DNA of 64,000 nucleotides from Isoetes taiwanensis (lineage: Eukaryota > Streptophyta > Lycopodiopsida > Isoetales > Isoetaceae). Below, piece after piece: positions 53,506 through 64,000 of the stretch (position 1 is the first letter of the stretch; each line of letters begins with the position of its first letter). Below the pieces are notes generated by a model. That model saw only the letters and a list, made by a program, of their open reading frames with translations. It was not told where the DNA came from and searched no databases. Where the stretch lies: NCBI GenBank assembly GCA_021234155.1, contig JAJEKV010000062.1, forward strand, positions 2,951,305 to 3,015,304, given 5' to 3'. Position numbers and translations under genes: made by a program.

Positions 53506-56500
53506 AGCTCACTTAGGACCCTGAAGAGAGCCATGGAGCCTGCAAATCATTACAATCATAATTTCAGTAGTAAGGAACGGTGTGCATCCACCGCCCTTAA
53601 GTATAGACCCAAATCGAAATATGATAATGAAAATAAGGATATGAAATCTTGAACTTTGATTGTGAACTTCTCTCTGATTTCTGAATATGCTGGGCAGCAG
53701 GCAAACACATGATCTTCACTTTCTATACACTGCGTAGCGCAGGCCTTGCAAGTGATTTTGTACCATCTACCTGTCTCAATAGCCAATCTATGGGAACTGG
53801 TTCTGTATCGTGCAACCACTTGTTTTAATGGCCTCGGGATGTCCAAATCCAAGTATCCCTGGCTGCCCTGTTCTAGTGTCTGATTAACATAGGTCTTGTA
53901 ATGATGCATCCGGCTACCAGGAGAGGACCATGAACTTGCATTGGCCAGCTGAACCAGCAGAGTGCGTGCATCTGATTTATTCTTTGGCCAGTTAGCTTCT
54001 GTCACGCCCCATCTACCTGCCCAATTCATCAGATCCCGATACCATCCCTGTTGTTCAGAATTTACCATTGCTGCATGAGATAGTCTGTCCGGTGCCTGCT
54101 TTTTCAATCTGTTTACAAAGTTGATGGCTTGGAACAAAGCCTCCACTTCCAGCGGGAGCAATCCTGTTTCAGCAAGCAAGATTGCGTATGGGATCTAGTA
54201 TCTAGTGCCAAGCTCATGTTGGATGAAGGTTTTCTGCACGTTTTCGATTTGATTCCATAGCTTTTTGGAGATATTCGGTCCCCAGATAGGCGAACCATAA
54301 AGGGTGACTGTTTGCACCAATGTTTTGAACAAAATCTTCTTCAATCCCCAATTATGCAATGCTGCCTTAGAACACCTGTTTAACATACTGTATAGTGCAG
54401 ATTTGCCTCTCGTGACTCTATTTTTGATGCATTCCTTCCAGTTATATTTAGAGGAAAAATCTATTCCTAAATATCTGTAGCATTCTACTGTCTGCAATTC
54501 GCTTCCACCATACATGAATTTTGGCCGATCCCTAGTTCCGAAGATCATAACCTTTGATTTTGAAAGATTTACTTTCATTTGCTTAGCAGCACTAAATGCT
54601 TCCAGACTATCCAGGTGGCATTGTAAAACTTTCTCCTTGTTTGCCATCAAAGCCACATCGTCCGCATACATAAGGAGTTGAACTATGTATGAACCGAGTG
54701 GTGTACCTGCTAAGGATCTCATTCTGAGCCATTCCTCAAGTTCGTCTATGAATAAGCCAAACAAAGTAGGAGATAGCGGGCATCCTTGACGTACCCCAAT
54801 GGTGTTTCTGACCAAATCATTCACATCCCAGCTCAGTTTAATGAGTACCTCTGAGTACAAAAGTGAGACTGTGCCTCTTATCTCGATGGGAACTCCGATG
54901 CGTGCCATTTGCTCACCTAGTTCTCTCCTGAAAACTGTATCAAATGCTTTGGAGAAGTCAATAAATCGTACAAAGCATGTTTAGGGGCCTTTGCCTTTTC
55001 GACAAGCACTCTGAGAGCAAGGGCATGGTCCAAAGTGTTATGCTCTCTGCGAAATCCTGCTTGGAAACCCGACCGTTTTTTGTTTTCTTCTGCCCAAGAA
55101 CTAAGTTTCTTTTCTAACAAACTTCCCATAATCTTGGCAAATGTGCTCCCAATCAATATAGTTCTATAATTTGATGCATCTGTCTTGTCGTCCGACTTGT
55201 GAATAGGATGCACTCTATTGAGTTTCCAGTTAGCAGGAAGGCCTTCGTTCACACTGCCATTCAGCAAACGTGTCAGTGCTGCCCATGTTTTTTGTCCGCT
55301 CCATTTCACCACCTCTATGCAAATGCCATCTAGATCATGTGCTTTGCCATTTGCCATTTCTAAAACTGCTTCTTGTACTTCTGCCTCTGTAAACAGTGAA
55401 CTGTGAGTGGTCAGAATTTGCGTGCCATCAGTTTCATCCTTTTCATAAGTATCTTTGACCAATTTAGACAAGGCCTCTAAATTTGGCATATGATAATCTT
55501 GCTTAGCTTGCAGCGTGCTCCAAAAGGACTTGGGCGCTTTTGTGAATTGGATACAAAGGTCTGCTTGTCTTTGTTTATAGTATATCCGCTTTTTGGTTCT
55601 CAAGATCCGCTTGTACCAGGTTGGCTTTGCAATGCAGTGACTTGGTAACTTAGCACATGCCTCTGTGCATTCCACGTCCCACCACGAATTACATGGTTTG
55701 TGCTGTGAGCGCTTTTCGGTGTACCCAAAGATCTCAAAAGCAGCTTGCAATATGAGTTTGGAGAAAATATGAGCATCTTCCTCCAATTTGCCCGTCCACA
55801 TGGCTTTGGACATCAAGAACTCTACAAGTTTCTGATATGTTTTGTAGTATTTATAATCTATCTTGAGTTTGGGCTGAAAAGTGGCCTTTTGGAATTCTGA
55901 TTTTATTCCACTTTTGATCACCACATGCATAGGTAGATGATCAGATTCAGGTAGCTTCTCGCCAACACTGTAGCTTTTAATCATGTCCATGCTTTTGGTA
56001 CTGGCCCCTGCGTGGTTTATACAAGTGTATTTTCCAGAACCTGGGAATTGAGGTAAACCGTTTACAATCTTTACTTGGCATATAGTACAGAATTCCAGCA
56101 AAAGTTCTCCCATATGGTTTAAAATTGTATCTTCTGACACTCTGTGGAATGCAGGATCTTCAATCTCATTTAGGTGCACATCCAATTTCTCATAAACTTT
56201 AGCCTGTTTGCTACTTGTCCGTGAGTTAAAGTCCCCTAGAACAAACACATCCCCTTGGTTCTGATATTTCAAAACATCTGCACAAAGTTTACAGAATGGA
56301 TCTTCTAGATTTATGTCCAGGTTGTCATGAGTGGACGAATTGCATGGCGCATAATAGCATATAGCAAAAAATAGAGTTCTGCTTTTTGTTTTAACTTTGA
56401 GCCACATATATTGTTTGCTCTGATTTGGTTCTAGAACCTGCACGCTGCTTGCCAAGCCATTTTTAGTGTACAGTGCAATGCCACCAAACCCTATCTTTTT

Positions 56501-56690
56501 GCATTCCACCTCTCCCCTGTTATTGCAAACCCTGGGATATCTGGCAAAGCACGTGTTTGATGTGCCCAAGTTTCAGTGAAAAATAAAAGATCATGTTGCT
56601 TCCAAATATCTATGGTAGCATCTATTTTAGATTGGCTCAGGCCATGTGCATTCCATAAGCAAAGCTTCAGGGCCCCGCATCCCTAATTCC
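53504..56690 (-). pseudogene. LINE ORF2: endonuclease, reverse transcriptase, C-terminal zinc knuckle
   Basis: The endonuclease starts near 56668 with LCLWNAHGLSQSKIDATID and FFTETWAHQ (catalytic Glu). A one-base slip near 56505 is followed by IGFGGIALYTKNGLA, VFVLGDFNSR and ESDHLPMHV (all APE-type endonuclease motifs). RT has ANGKAHDLDGICIEVVKW, LNRVHPIHKSDDKTDASNYR, SGFQAGFRREHNTLDHALAL, a slip near 54975, then FIDFSKAFDTVFRREL, VRQGCPLSPTLFGLFIDELE and LLMYADDVALMANKE (YADD). A TAG at 54195-54197 splits the C-terminal part (IPYAILLAETGLLPLEVEAL). A zinc knuckle, CKACATQCIESEDHVFACC, follows, with a stop at 53556. About three disabling changes in 3 kb indicate a relatively young dead copy. 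Confidence 0.88.
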
Positions 56691-57476
56691 GTTTCTTGGA
56701 TGTAATGACAGCCTTCCCGCTCTGATCCAAATATGCTACAAATCCTGCACTGCGTGATTCCTTGACTTCTGCCCATTCCTTCCTTCTGAATTCTAGTTGT
56801 GCTGGAGTTAAATCAGAATCCAGCCAGATACCCTTCGCATCCTTTAGGACACTTTTGTTGTGCATGATTCTGTCTCGTGACTCTTTGCTATGAAATTTGA
56901 CTAGGATGGAACGAGTGTGGAATCCAGGCTTGCCTAATCTTCTTCCTGAGACAAAGTTGGGTTCATGGATGTGCATTGTGTTGGCAAAGAAGTCTCTCAG
57001 AATTTCAGATACATCCTCATCTTCAGTCTCTAGGATTCCTGATATTTTCAAGTTTTTTGCCCTCAAGTCCAGATCTGTTTGTTCGGCCTTCACATGTTCT
57101 TGGTGGAGGTGCATCTGCTCTTTTGTATTTACAGCAACTAAGGATGCCAGTTTGGCTTCAAGGTTCTGAATATGTTCTGTGTAATCAGTTATTGGCTTCT
57201 TGATTGAGGAAGCCATCTCCGCTATCTGTACCTCTGATTTTTTTGAAGAAGCTAATTCTGCATTCTGGGCCCTAAGAGACGAATTCTGGCGAGAACTTCG
57301 TCTAGAGATTCTTTGATTGATGTGACGTCATTCTTCAGATCTGTGATTTCCTCCTTGAGATCCATGATCAACGATATGAGGTGAGCTGTGTCTCCCTCAT
57401 ATTCGATGGTTTTCCTGGCATTCGGAGGCATATACAAAAAGCCAGCACCGGCGCCAACAATAACCCCAATATTCTG
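56683..57476 (-). pseudogene. LINE ORF1 with coiled coil and L1-ORF1-like RNA-binding domain
   Basis: The N-terminal part (57476-57252) reads NIGVIVGAGAGFLYMPPNAR, then DLKEEITDLKNDVTSIKESL (coiled coil). A frame change near 57260 leads to SSLRAQNAELASSKKSEVQI and a second coiled coil (HIQNLEAKLASLVAVNTKEQ). The domain NLKISGILETEDEDVSEILR, FVSGRRLGKPGFHTRSILVK and ESRDRIMHNKSVLKDAKGIW follows, ending at 56683. That order matches the Transposase_22/L1 ORF1p layout (coiled coil, RRM, CTD), an RNA-binding chaperone in L1-type elements. The stop codon is adjacent to the start of ORF2. The element's 5' end at about 57470 abuts the copia RT. Confidence 0.75.
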
Positions 57477-58674
57477 CCAATTAAGCAATCAAATGAATTG
57501 GCATTAGCTGCTCTAAATTTAGAATTGCATCATATGGATGTTAAGGCAGCTTTTCTAAATGCAAAATTAGAAGAAAGCATTTTTATGAAATAGGCTCCAG
57601 GTTTTGAACAAGGGAATGATTAAGTTTGGAAACTTAAAAGGGCAGTGTATGGTCTGAAACAGGCTCCAAGAGAATGGTTCTTATGCATGGATAATTATCT
57701 TAAAGAGCGGGGCTTTGAGAATTTTCACAATGATGGGAATTTATACAGATATAAACTGGATGAGGAATATTGCATCATTGCACTATATGTGGATGATTGC
57801 ATCATGGTGGCAAACAGCACAAAAGTTCTAAATATTTGTAAGAATATTTTACATGCAAGGTTCGGAATGACAGATTTGGGGGAACTCAAGCAATTCTTGG
57901 GGATAGAGGTAATAAGAAACAGGGAGAAGAAAATTCTGAGACAAGTAGACATATAGATAATATGCTAAACAGGTTCAATATGAAGGAAGCACATACAGTC
58001 AAAACTCCTGTAGTACCTGGTCACAAGTTGACAGCAGAAAGAAATATGTCTGAGAAAGAAAAGGAAGAAATGCAAAATGTGCCTTATAGAGATCTAATAG
58101 GCTGCTTACTGTATTTGGCAAATAATAGCAGACCTGACATATCCTACATAGTCAACATATTGAGCAGAAAATGCAATGACCCAATCAGAGAATATTGGCA
58201 AGCAGGAAAAAGGGGGCTAAAGTATCTTAAAGGTACAAGAGACTTGGGCATAACATTTGATTCAGATGATCTTAATTTATATGCCTTCAGTGATGCTGAC
58301 TGGGGTGGTGATCTAAGTTCAAGAAAATCAACCTCAGGGTATGCTATTTTCTTGGCTGGAGGAGCAGTTGCTTGGAGATGCAAAAAACAAAGTGCCATAG
58401 CAATGTCATCTGCTGACGCAGAGTATACAACCTCTTCCTTAGCAGCAAAGGAAATTACATGGTTAAGAAGATTATTGAAGGAGTTAAACTGCAAGCAAGA
58501 TAATCCTACTGAAATTTTCATTGATAGTCAGAGCTATATAGCCATAGTGAAAAATCCAGTAGACCATGAAAGGACAAAACACATTGAGTTGAATATACAT
58601 TTCATTAGGGACTTGGCTTCAAAAGGATACATCAAAATGGTGTATGTGAATACTTCTTACAAAAGGATTGTCTG
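57471..58674 (+). pseudogene. copia reverse transcriptase and RNase H
   Basis: RT resumes: LALAALNLELHHMDVKAAFL, AVYGLKQAPREWF, CIIALYVDDCIMVANSTKVL (catalytic YVDD) and GMTDLGELKQFLGIEV. After a short gap near 57955 come NVPYRDLIGCLLYLANNSRP, DISYIVNILSRKCNDP, LYAFSDADWGGDLSSRKSTS (RNase H Asp) and SSADAEYTTSSLAAKEITWL. It ends at 58674. A stop (near 57592) and an early frame change after 57950 are visible. The purine-rich AAGGAGGAA (58728-58736) is the polypurine tract. Confidence 0.9.
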
Positions 58675-58736
58675 AAGGAAAATTTATTCAGTTCAGAAAC
58701 AGTCTGAAGGTAACAGATTATGCAATGAAGGAGGAA

Positions 58737-58901
58737 TGTTAGACATTATGGTCATTGCATAATTCATGCTAGGAGAAATTTCACAAAACTTATGCAGTCA
58801 TTGTGCATATATGAAGGAGTACCAGTACATATGCAAAAAGGAAATTTAGATCATATACTTATGTTGGTGGAGATTACAATGGTTGCATGTTGAATGACCC
58901 A
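58737..58901 (+). repeat. truncated 3' LTR of the copia element
   Basis: It starts TGTTAGACATTATGGTC and matches the first 165 bases of the 5' LTR up to TGAATGACCCA. There it switches abruptly to an inverted piece of the short-LTR family. The last 460 bases of the LTR are lost, and no target duplication remains. Confidence 0.9.
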
Positions 58902-59575
58902 CTAGAATCTCAGGATAAGCATCTTTCTCGTATAGCATGTGCTTAGAGAAAGTCTTCATTCCCATATAGGGTCTTCAACAGGATTAAGTCCTCAACACCT
59001 TCATCGTCTAAGGGGTTCTCTTGAATCCTAGAATCTTACTTGTTTACTTAATGGCCAATCTTGTGTCTAAAGTTAAGTTTTAAATTAACTTTTGGACTAT
59101 TAGTGAATAAAAAATCACCAAGCCTTCTCTTTCTCATATAAGATGCCAAGCATCTTAGAGACATCATACAACTTCATATCTGAAAGTTGTCCTTAACTTA
59201 GTCCTTAGAGTAGTAGAGATTTCACTACCCAGTCGACCATCTCATTATGAGACTCGCCAACCAATTTCATAGACTAACTATAGACAGTTAGTCAGAACAC
59301 CATTGCCGAAGAGATGGCTAGTGTGAATTTCTTATGCGAAGGTTCTTAATGTCATGTCATCATATTCATAAATCTTAGGTTCTATATTTTCATAAATACT
59401 TTTTACTTTTAGAGTGTTGAAACATTAAGACTTCAAGTCTACACACATCAAACAACTGTAGAATTGATGCTTTAAAGATCATGTTCATGTGTGGCCAACA
59501 TGATGTCAATCCACAAATTCTTATGTCCTAATAAAGCATAATTTAAGTTTCATTCTTATCCAGAGTAAACAAGGT
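58902..59575 (-). mobile_element. inverted fragment of the short-LTR family tail
   Basis: On the minus strand this matches the tail region of the copies at 33.8-34.4, 38.1-38.8 and 40.6-41.3 kb (CATGTTGGCCACACATGAAC, AAACTTTCAGATATGAAGTTG-type blocks). It is more diverged and lacks the LTR. It joins the broken copia LTR directly, pointing to a rearrangement linking the copia locus and the cluster. Confidence 0.7.
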
Positions 59576-61940
59576 GTTGCGCACGGAGGGTTGCCCTCCA
59601 TGGCCGGAGGGTGGAGTGGCTTAAATCATAGTTCAAAGCCATGTTTTGGCTGGGTTGGTCAGAAGCTATGCCAACATCTTCAACAGTTGGGTGCTCTCTT
59701 TATCTGGTTGTCAGAACCCAACTGCTTTGGACATGGCAACCAATCCTTCTCTGCTAGATTTCCACATTCTTTGTTGGTCGATGCTCCAGCAAAGGCCCCA
59801 TATTCTGGACCAAATCCGCTGCCCAATCCTCTGGTTTATTCCTTCCCTACTCCATTATTTTCGAAAGAATTGAAGCAAAAGCGTACAATAGAATGGATGT
59901 GATAACTAGTTAGCCGGTTTCCAAAGTGGCTGCCCAACGACAGCGGTCACCGCCAGTTTACACCTGATAGTAAGTTTGGAGCAGTCATTGGCATATTCCT
60001 AGCATATACTAGCATATACCTCGAATATGCCATAAACCCACATGGACGAGGGCTTACCCCCCTAGGGGCAACCCAAGAACTGCTCAAAGTATTCTCTTAC
60101 TGTCCGCAAAGAGACTGGCTAGAGTAAATATCTCTACTAGTTCTAAAATGTTTGACCAAAATCCATTTACTGATTTAAACATTGTCTTGCACAGTAAACA
60201 TAAGAACGATTTTGTTATATATCATTTACAACCAAATCGTAGTCATTTATCTTGAATAATAGGTACAAAAGACCTGCTAAGCATTAAATAGCATAATCAA
60301 TAAAAGTGAAAAAACTGTTGATTGAAGCGCCCCCAACATTAAAAGAGGCAGAAAAAAGGATATGTTGCAACAAAAGACATGCCATAAAACATAGAAAATA
60401 ATTGTAGCAAACAAACAGAGCGAATTTCTACCTTTATTTTCGAAAGTGTAGCCTAAATACAATATGATAGGTGGCTTACAATATGGGCATGCAACTTTAA
60501 AAAACACTTGAGAGTTGGATTATCTTTGAACACTATACTTGCCGGTGATAAGGTTTTCATCAGCATTGGCACATCATAACATGTCTGACGTTAAAGCACA
60601 TAATTATATTTTTCTTACTTATAGTTAAATCTTTGTGAGCATTATTCCAACTTGGCAATTACAATGTCTATTTTGTCCTTGTAGCTAAATCCTAATGAGC
60701 ATTAGCATCCAACCTAGCAATCAAAATGTCTTCCTCTAGCTTATAAGCTGCCGCAAGCTGTTCATGAACCTGGCAGCAGATCTTGACTTATCAATTACAT
60801 GGACATCCACGATAACACAGAATGGAATCCAAGAAACGTCTATATCTTTCATTGATTAAATGTTACAAGAAATTTATCGCGGCGGCCAAGGCCGCTGCAA
60901 ACATTTCTCTTTATCGAATTTGTGCTAGTTGAAAATGATATGAACGTCCAACTTGTGTCCATTTGTCAAAATTGTTGTTCATTCGAAACTATTGTCAAGG
61001 TGGTGTCGAATGCGTGAAAAATTGAATGCATAAAACATGAAAGGGAACTTCAGCGTACAATGAAACAACATAATTTTACATACCTATACTGCTCCAACAT
61101 ATCAACGTTGCCAACATGCTATCTAGTTTGGTTATGTTGTCAAATTTAAATTTTTCAATGAATTTGTTCAAAGACCAGTATAGCATATGATGAGAAGTGT
61201 CCACTAAACATGCACCATATACAGTGCTTTCTAGCACACAAATGGTTTTAACATCCTTATGCCAGAGTGGACAAAAATCATCCTCATGCTAGGTTTGTTA
61301 AATGGCGCTGCTACATTATTTAGACAATTACTCAATCTTCTTGTCTCGAACACATGTATGTTACAAAGTTACATTTGATAATCCGTAGCAACAATTAGAA
61401 TTAGACCTTACGTACATATATGCGAAGCATAAACGTGTCTGCAAATCACAATAATATGCATGAACATTTGTAAATCACAATGTCTCACATTCTGAAATCC
61501 TCTTACAGGTTATATTCCTTGCCATCTATTTGGAAAAGGAAAATCTGAAACAGAATGACCGAAATGATATGATATAGTAGCAATGCGTCATTTGCATTTT
61601 GGATTTGTCAATGCTCACGTTGGACTAAGATTGTTCCATAATTGATATAGGCTTAGCATTCATATATAATTTGCATAACATGCCATAACTTTAAACAAAA
61701 TAATGGAAGATGTTATTGGGTACACAAAAAATTTGCTTATTTGGCAATAGAATGATCTGAGTGAGGATACACTGTTCTAGGCACGAACAAATTTTATACA
61801 AAAAGCACATCAGACAAATTTTCTATAATGGGTTCTTCTTTCCAAACTCAAACAATGTAGAGCTTTGTCAACAACAATCCCATTCAATAAGTCTGAGACA
61901 TTTGTGTCTGCAGTAAATTAATGCTGTCAACTGTATTGAA
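59576..61940. other. stretch without a recognisable gene
   Basis: Plus-strand open frames at 59591-59902 (about 100 codons, Pro- and Ser-rich) have no recognisable domain. The rest is AT-rich. CGCGGCGGCCAAGGCCGC near 60877-60894 is a short GC-rich palindrome-like motif. No RNA gene was found by eye. Confidence 0.4.
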
Positions 61941-61948
61941 TAGCCCAA

Positions 61949-62080
61949 CTAAAGGGATATAGTTAGATTCACCTCATCGTAGTTCAGATCTTTGGCCCAG
62001 CCTACCCTGCCTTGATAATTTGCACCTGGATAATAACATCTATATTCATCATAGAATAGCGTCATGCAGTTTAGAATTGT
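61949..62080 (-). pseudogene. second pectinesterase, last-exon fragment
   Basis: The minus strand reads [20 protein letters not shown] and GWAKDLNYDEV, followed by a short changed end and a TAG at 61949. It aligns with the last exon of the pectinesterase at 18.1-19.6 kb ([31 protein letters not shown]). The usual EWLDS end is missing. A possible acceptor (TTTTTAACACAG) precedes it near 62081, but its phase does not match that of the first gene. No other exon is recognised up to 64000. Either upstream exons lie beyond the right edge or this is an isolated pseudo-exon. Confidence 0.65.
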
Positions 62081-62089
62081 CTGTGTTAA

Positions 62090-64000
62090 AAACCAAAAAC
62101 AGGCTTGTGTGTGAACAGAAGGATATAAAGAAGCACCTTCATGCAGTTTAAGTTCTTGGAAAGCCTGCTATGCTGTACAAAGTATTGGACAGTAGGAAAT
62201 TAGAATTGTTGGGATTTTATAGCCAAGATGGGTGGCTCCCACAAGTACATATTTGAACATATCACATTGCTCAAATCACATTGGTACTCACATAGTTTAT
62301 CAACTGCAGCCATCCATTACTTGCTGTAAACTAGACCTGTCCAACCTTCTTAAAGCACAACTTTACATAAATATTGCTTGGATATCTCTCTTTCAATGGC
62401 CTGTTAAGTATTGACAACTATTTTATCTGGCGAGATGCTTTCCAAACTACTCTTAATCTCTCAGGTTTGCAAACAGGTTGAATTGGACCTCATGTTATGA
62501 CTTGGACAAAGATTTCTTGGCCTTTAATCATCTTAAAGCATATAGATCTAGAGATTTGTTAAACACCATGTTGTAATACTTTGCATGATAAGATGCATCA
62601 TTGTTATCACAATACATCTGTGCTGGTGCCATGGTTACGTAGAAACCAATGATGCATTGCAAGTTAAGAGTCATATGGAGTACTTGCAATTGGAGATTCA
62701 GCTGGTGTGAAGGGCAGGTTACTTGCGGCAACAGCACAGGTTTGTGAGTAGGGTAGGATCCAATTATTTCTTAGATACTTTATTCATGTCATGATTCCAA
62801 ATTGCCTTCCAGCAAACTGTGGGGTGCAATCAATAAGTGTTGTGCTTCTGCTGGCATCTTACAAAACTGTCTGTTTTAAATCTGACTAGTAGCTCAGAAA
62901 ATTATTCATGGGTGAATGCAATAGTAAGTAATAATCACCATTATATAATGAATATGAGCCTCAAGGAGCTTGAAAAAAAAAGAAAAAAAAAACTTGTAAA
63001 AACCATATTTTACCAATGCCCTTTGAATTTTTATTTTTTTCCACAACAAAGAAACATATCTTCCATAAACTTTGCACAATTCGTTTCGTATTGGGTATTC
63101 TAGCAATGGTTGGAACTATGATTTCAGCATGTTTGAGCTGCTTATTGGAAGGGCAAATTTCTATTTTAATGTTCTATTTGTGGCTTCTTTCTTAATGGTG
63201 TGAGAAAGGAAACTTATCAGGCTGTTTTTGGGAAGTTCTTTTGGCAGCCGCGATGCGACTGTGATCTTGGCGTGCTGATATTGTCGGACTGAGCTCTTCT
63301 TGTAGTCCTCGGATTTCACATCTATATCACCATGTCCGATGGACAGAGTGTTGCATTGCGAGACCATTACCGATTTCGTTGTCTCTGTTGGTTTTTTAAT
63401 CTGAGGGTTTAGGACTCTTGGTACTTGTTGGTTCAAATCCCACATTCCAGCTCCGCAGCAGGGCTGCAATAGAAGTAATCGGGAAGGTGATTGTGGAGTA
63501 GTTTTTGTTTGCCTGAAGGACCAACTTGGAAGTACATTTTGGGATTTTGGCTCGGATTTCTTGTGAAGACAAAATTATTCTCCATCTTGTGAAGATGCTT
63601 TGTAGAGGATGCAGTTAGGTTGGGCAGTTTGATTCCCTTAGGTTTCCCACAGTTTGAGGTCGTTGCCATGTTTTGGATGCCGGAAATGAATTGGAGGATG
63701 CCATTTGCTGAGCTTTATGGTGAGCCGATAGCCATAGCTTGATGAGGGCAAAAGCCAGGTGCCAGAGCCAACTGAGGGTAGAAGCTGGTTTGAGCATAGC
63801 CACTAGGGATCGCTTTATTGGGTTTCCCTCATTCGTTTGGGCGTTTTAACCAGTGGTTGTGTAATTTTATTTTATTTTATTTATTTATTTATTTTTTTTG
63901 CTACGATGGTTTTGCAGTTTATACGTTTTTGGACCATTGAAGGTTTCGTTGGGGTTTAGGCAAAAAAAAAATCCGAGGCCCTTGATCCGGCATAATGTAG
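62090..64000. other. stretch without a recognisable gene
   Basis: No protein family is recognised. A TTTATTTTATTTTATTTATT tract lies at about 63868-63895. The right edge (63960-63970) has a short A-run. Sequence continues beyond the window. Confidence 0.4.

Noticed and set aside
59591-59902. About 100-codon plus-strand frame
   Set aside because: Two overlapping frames are equally open, no domain is recognised and no splice or promoter context supports it.

Overview
The window looks like nuclear DNA of a land plant with a large, transposon-rich genome. The evidence is a spliced plant pectin methylesterase gene with five phase-consistent exons, nested plant-type Ty1/copia and Ty3/gypsy elements primed from initiator tRNA-Met (TGGTATCAGAGC), several LINEs, and two decayed copies of a DUF7869-type transposase-like gene. 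The abundance of that last family, as I remember it in ferns, mosses and lycophytes, makes a fern or another seed-free plant my best guess. This is inference only.

Layout. 1-2.4 kb: no recognisable gene, with short tandem repeats. 2.5-8.3 kb: relics of one DUF7869-type gene and two LINEs, the second carrying a small nested insertion with a 13-bp target duplication. 9.1-9.7 kb: a palindrome-rich repeat. 10.0-14.4 kb (minus strand): a multi-exon, unidentified and decayed gene with a ParB/DGQHR-like exon and an FCP1/HAD-like exon. At least 13 copies of a 26-bp near-perfect palindrome lie between its exons. 14.7-16.7 kb: a second DUF7869-type relic. 18.1-19.6 kb (minus): the only apparently intact host gene, a 377-residue pectinesterase. 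20-32 kb: mostly anonymous, with two related LINE relics, a mini-copia, and a fold-back element with perfect 84-bp arms. 32.4-41.6 kb: a rearranged cluster of short-LTR (about 200 bp) non-autonomous elements, bounded by flanks that are inverted copies of each other, with one inverted copy and a truncated LINE inside. 41.7-42.4 kb: the tail of a gypsy element. 42.4-58.9 kb: a copia element interrupted by a complete gypsy element (655-bp LTRs, GTTAC target duplication) and by two LINE insertions. 58.9-59.6 kb: an inverted fragment of the short-LTR family. 59.6-64 kb: anonymous, except for a fragment matching the last exon of a second pectinesterase.

How it fits together. The pectinesterase would demethylesterify cell-wall pectin. 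Almost everything else is mobile DNA at different stages of decay. The nest can be ordered: copia, internal tandem duplication in copia, gypsy insertion into the second duplicate; the LINE insertions also post-date copia. The most novel-looking part is the 10-14.4 kb locus, where an unknown gene family and a stop-free-in-all-frames palindrome family occur together. Positions were counted by hand and no database search was run.
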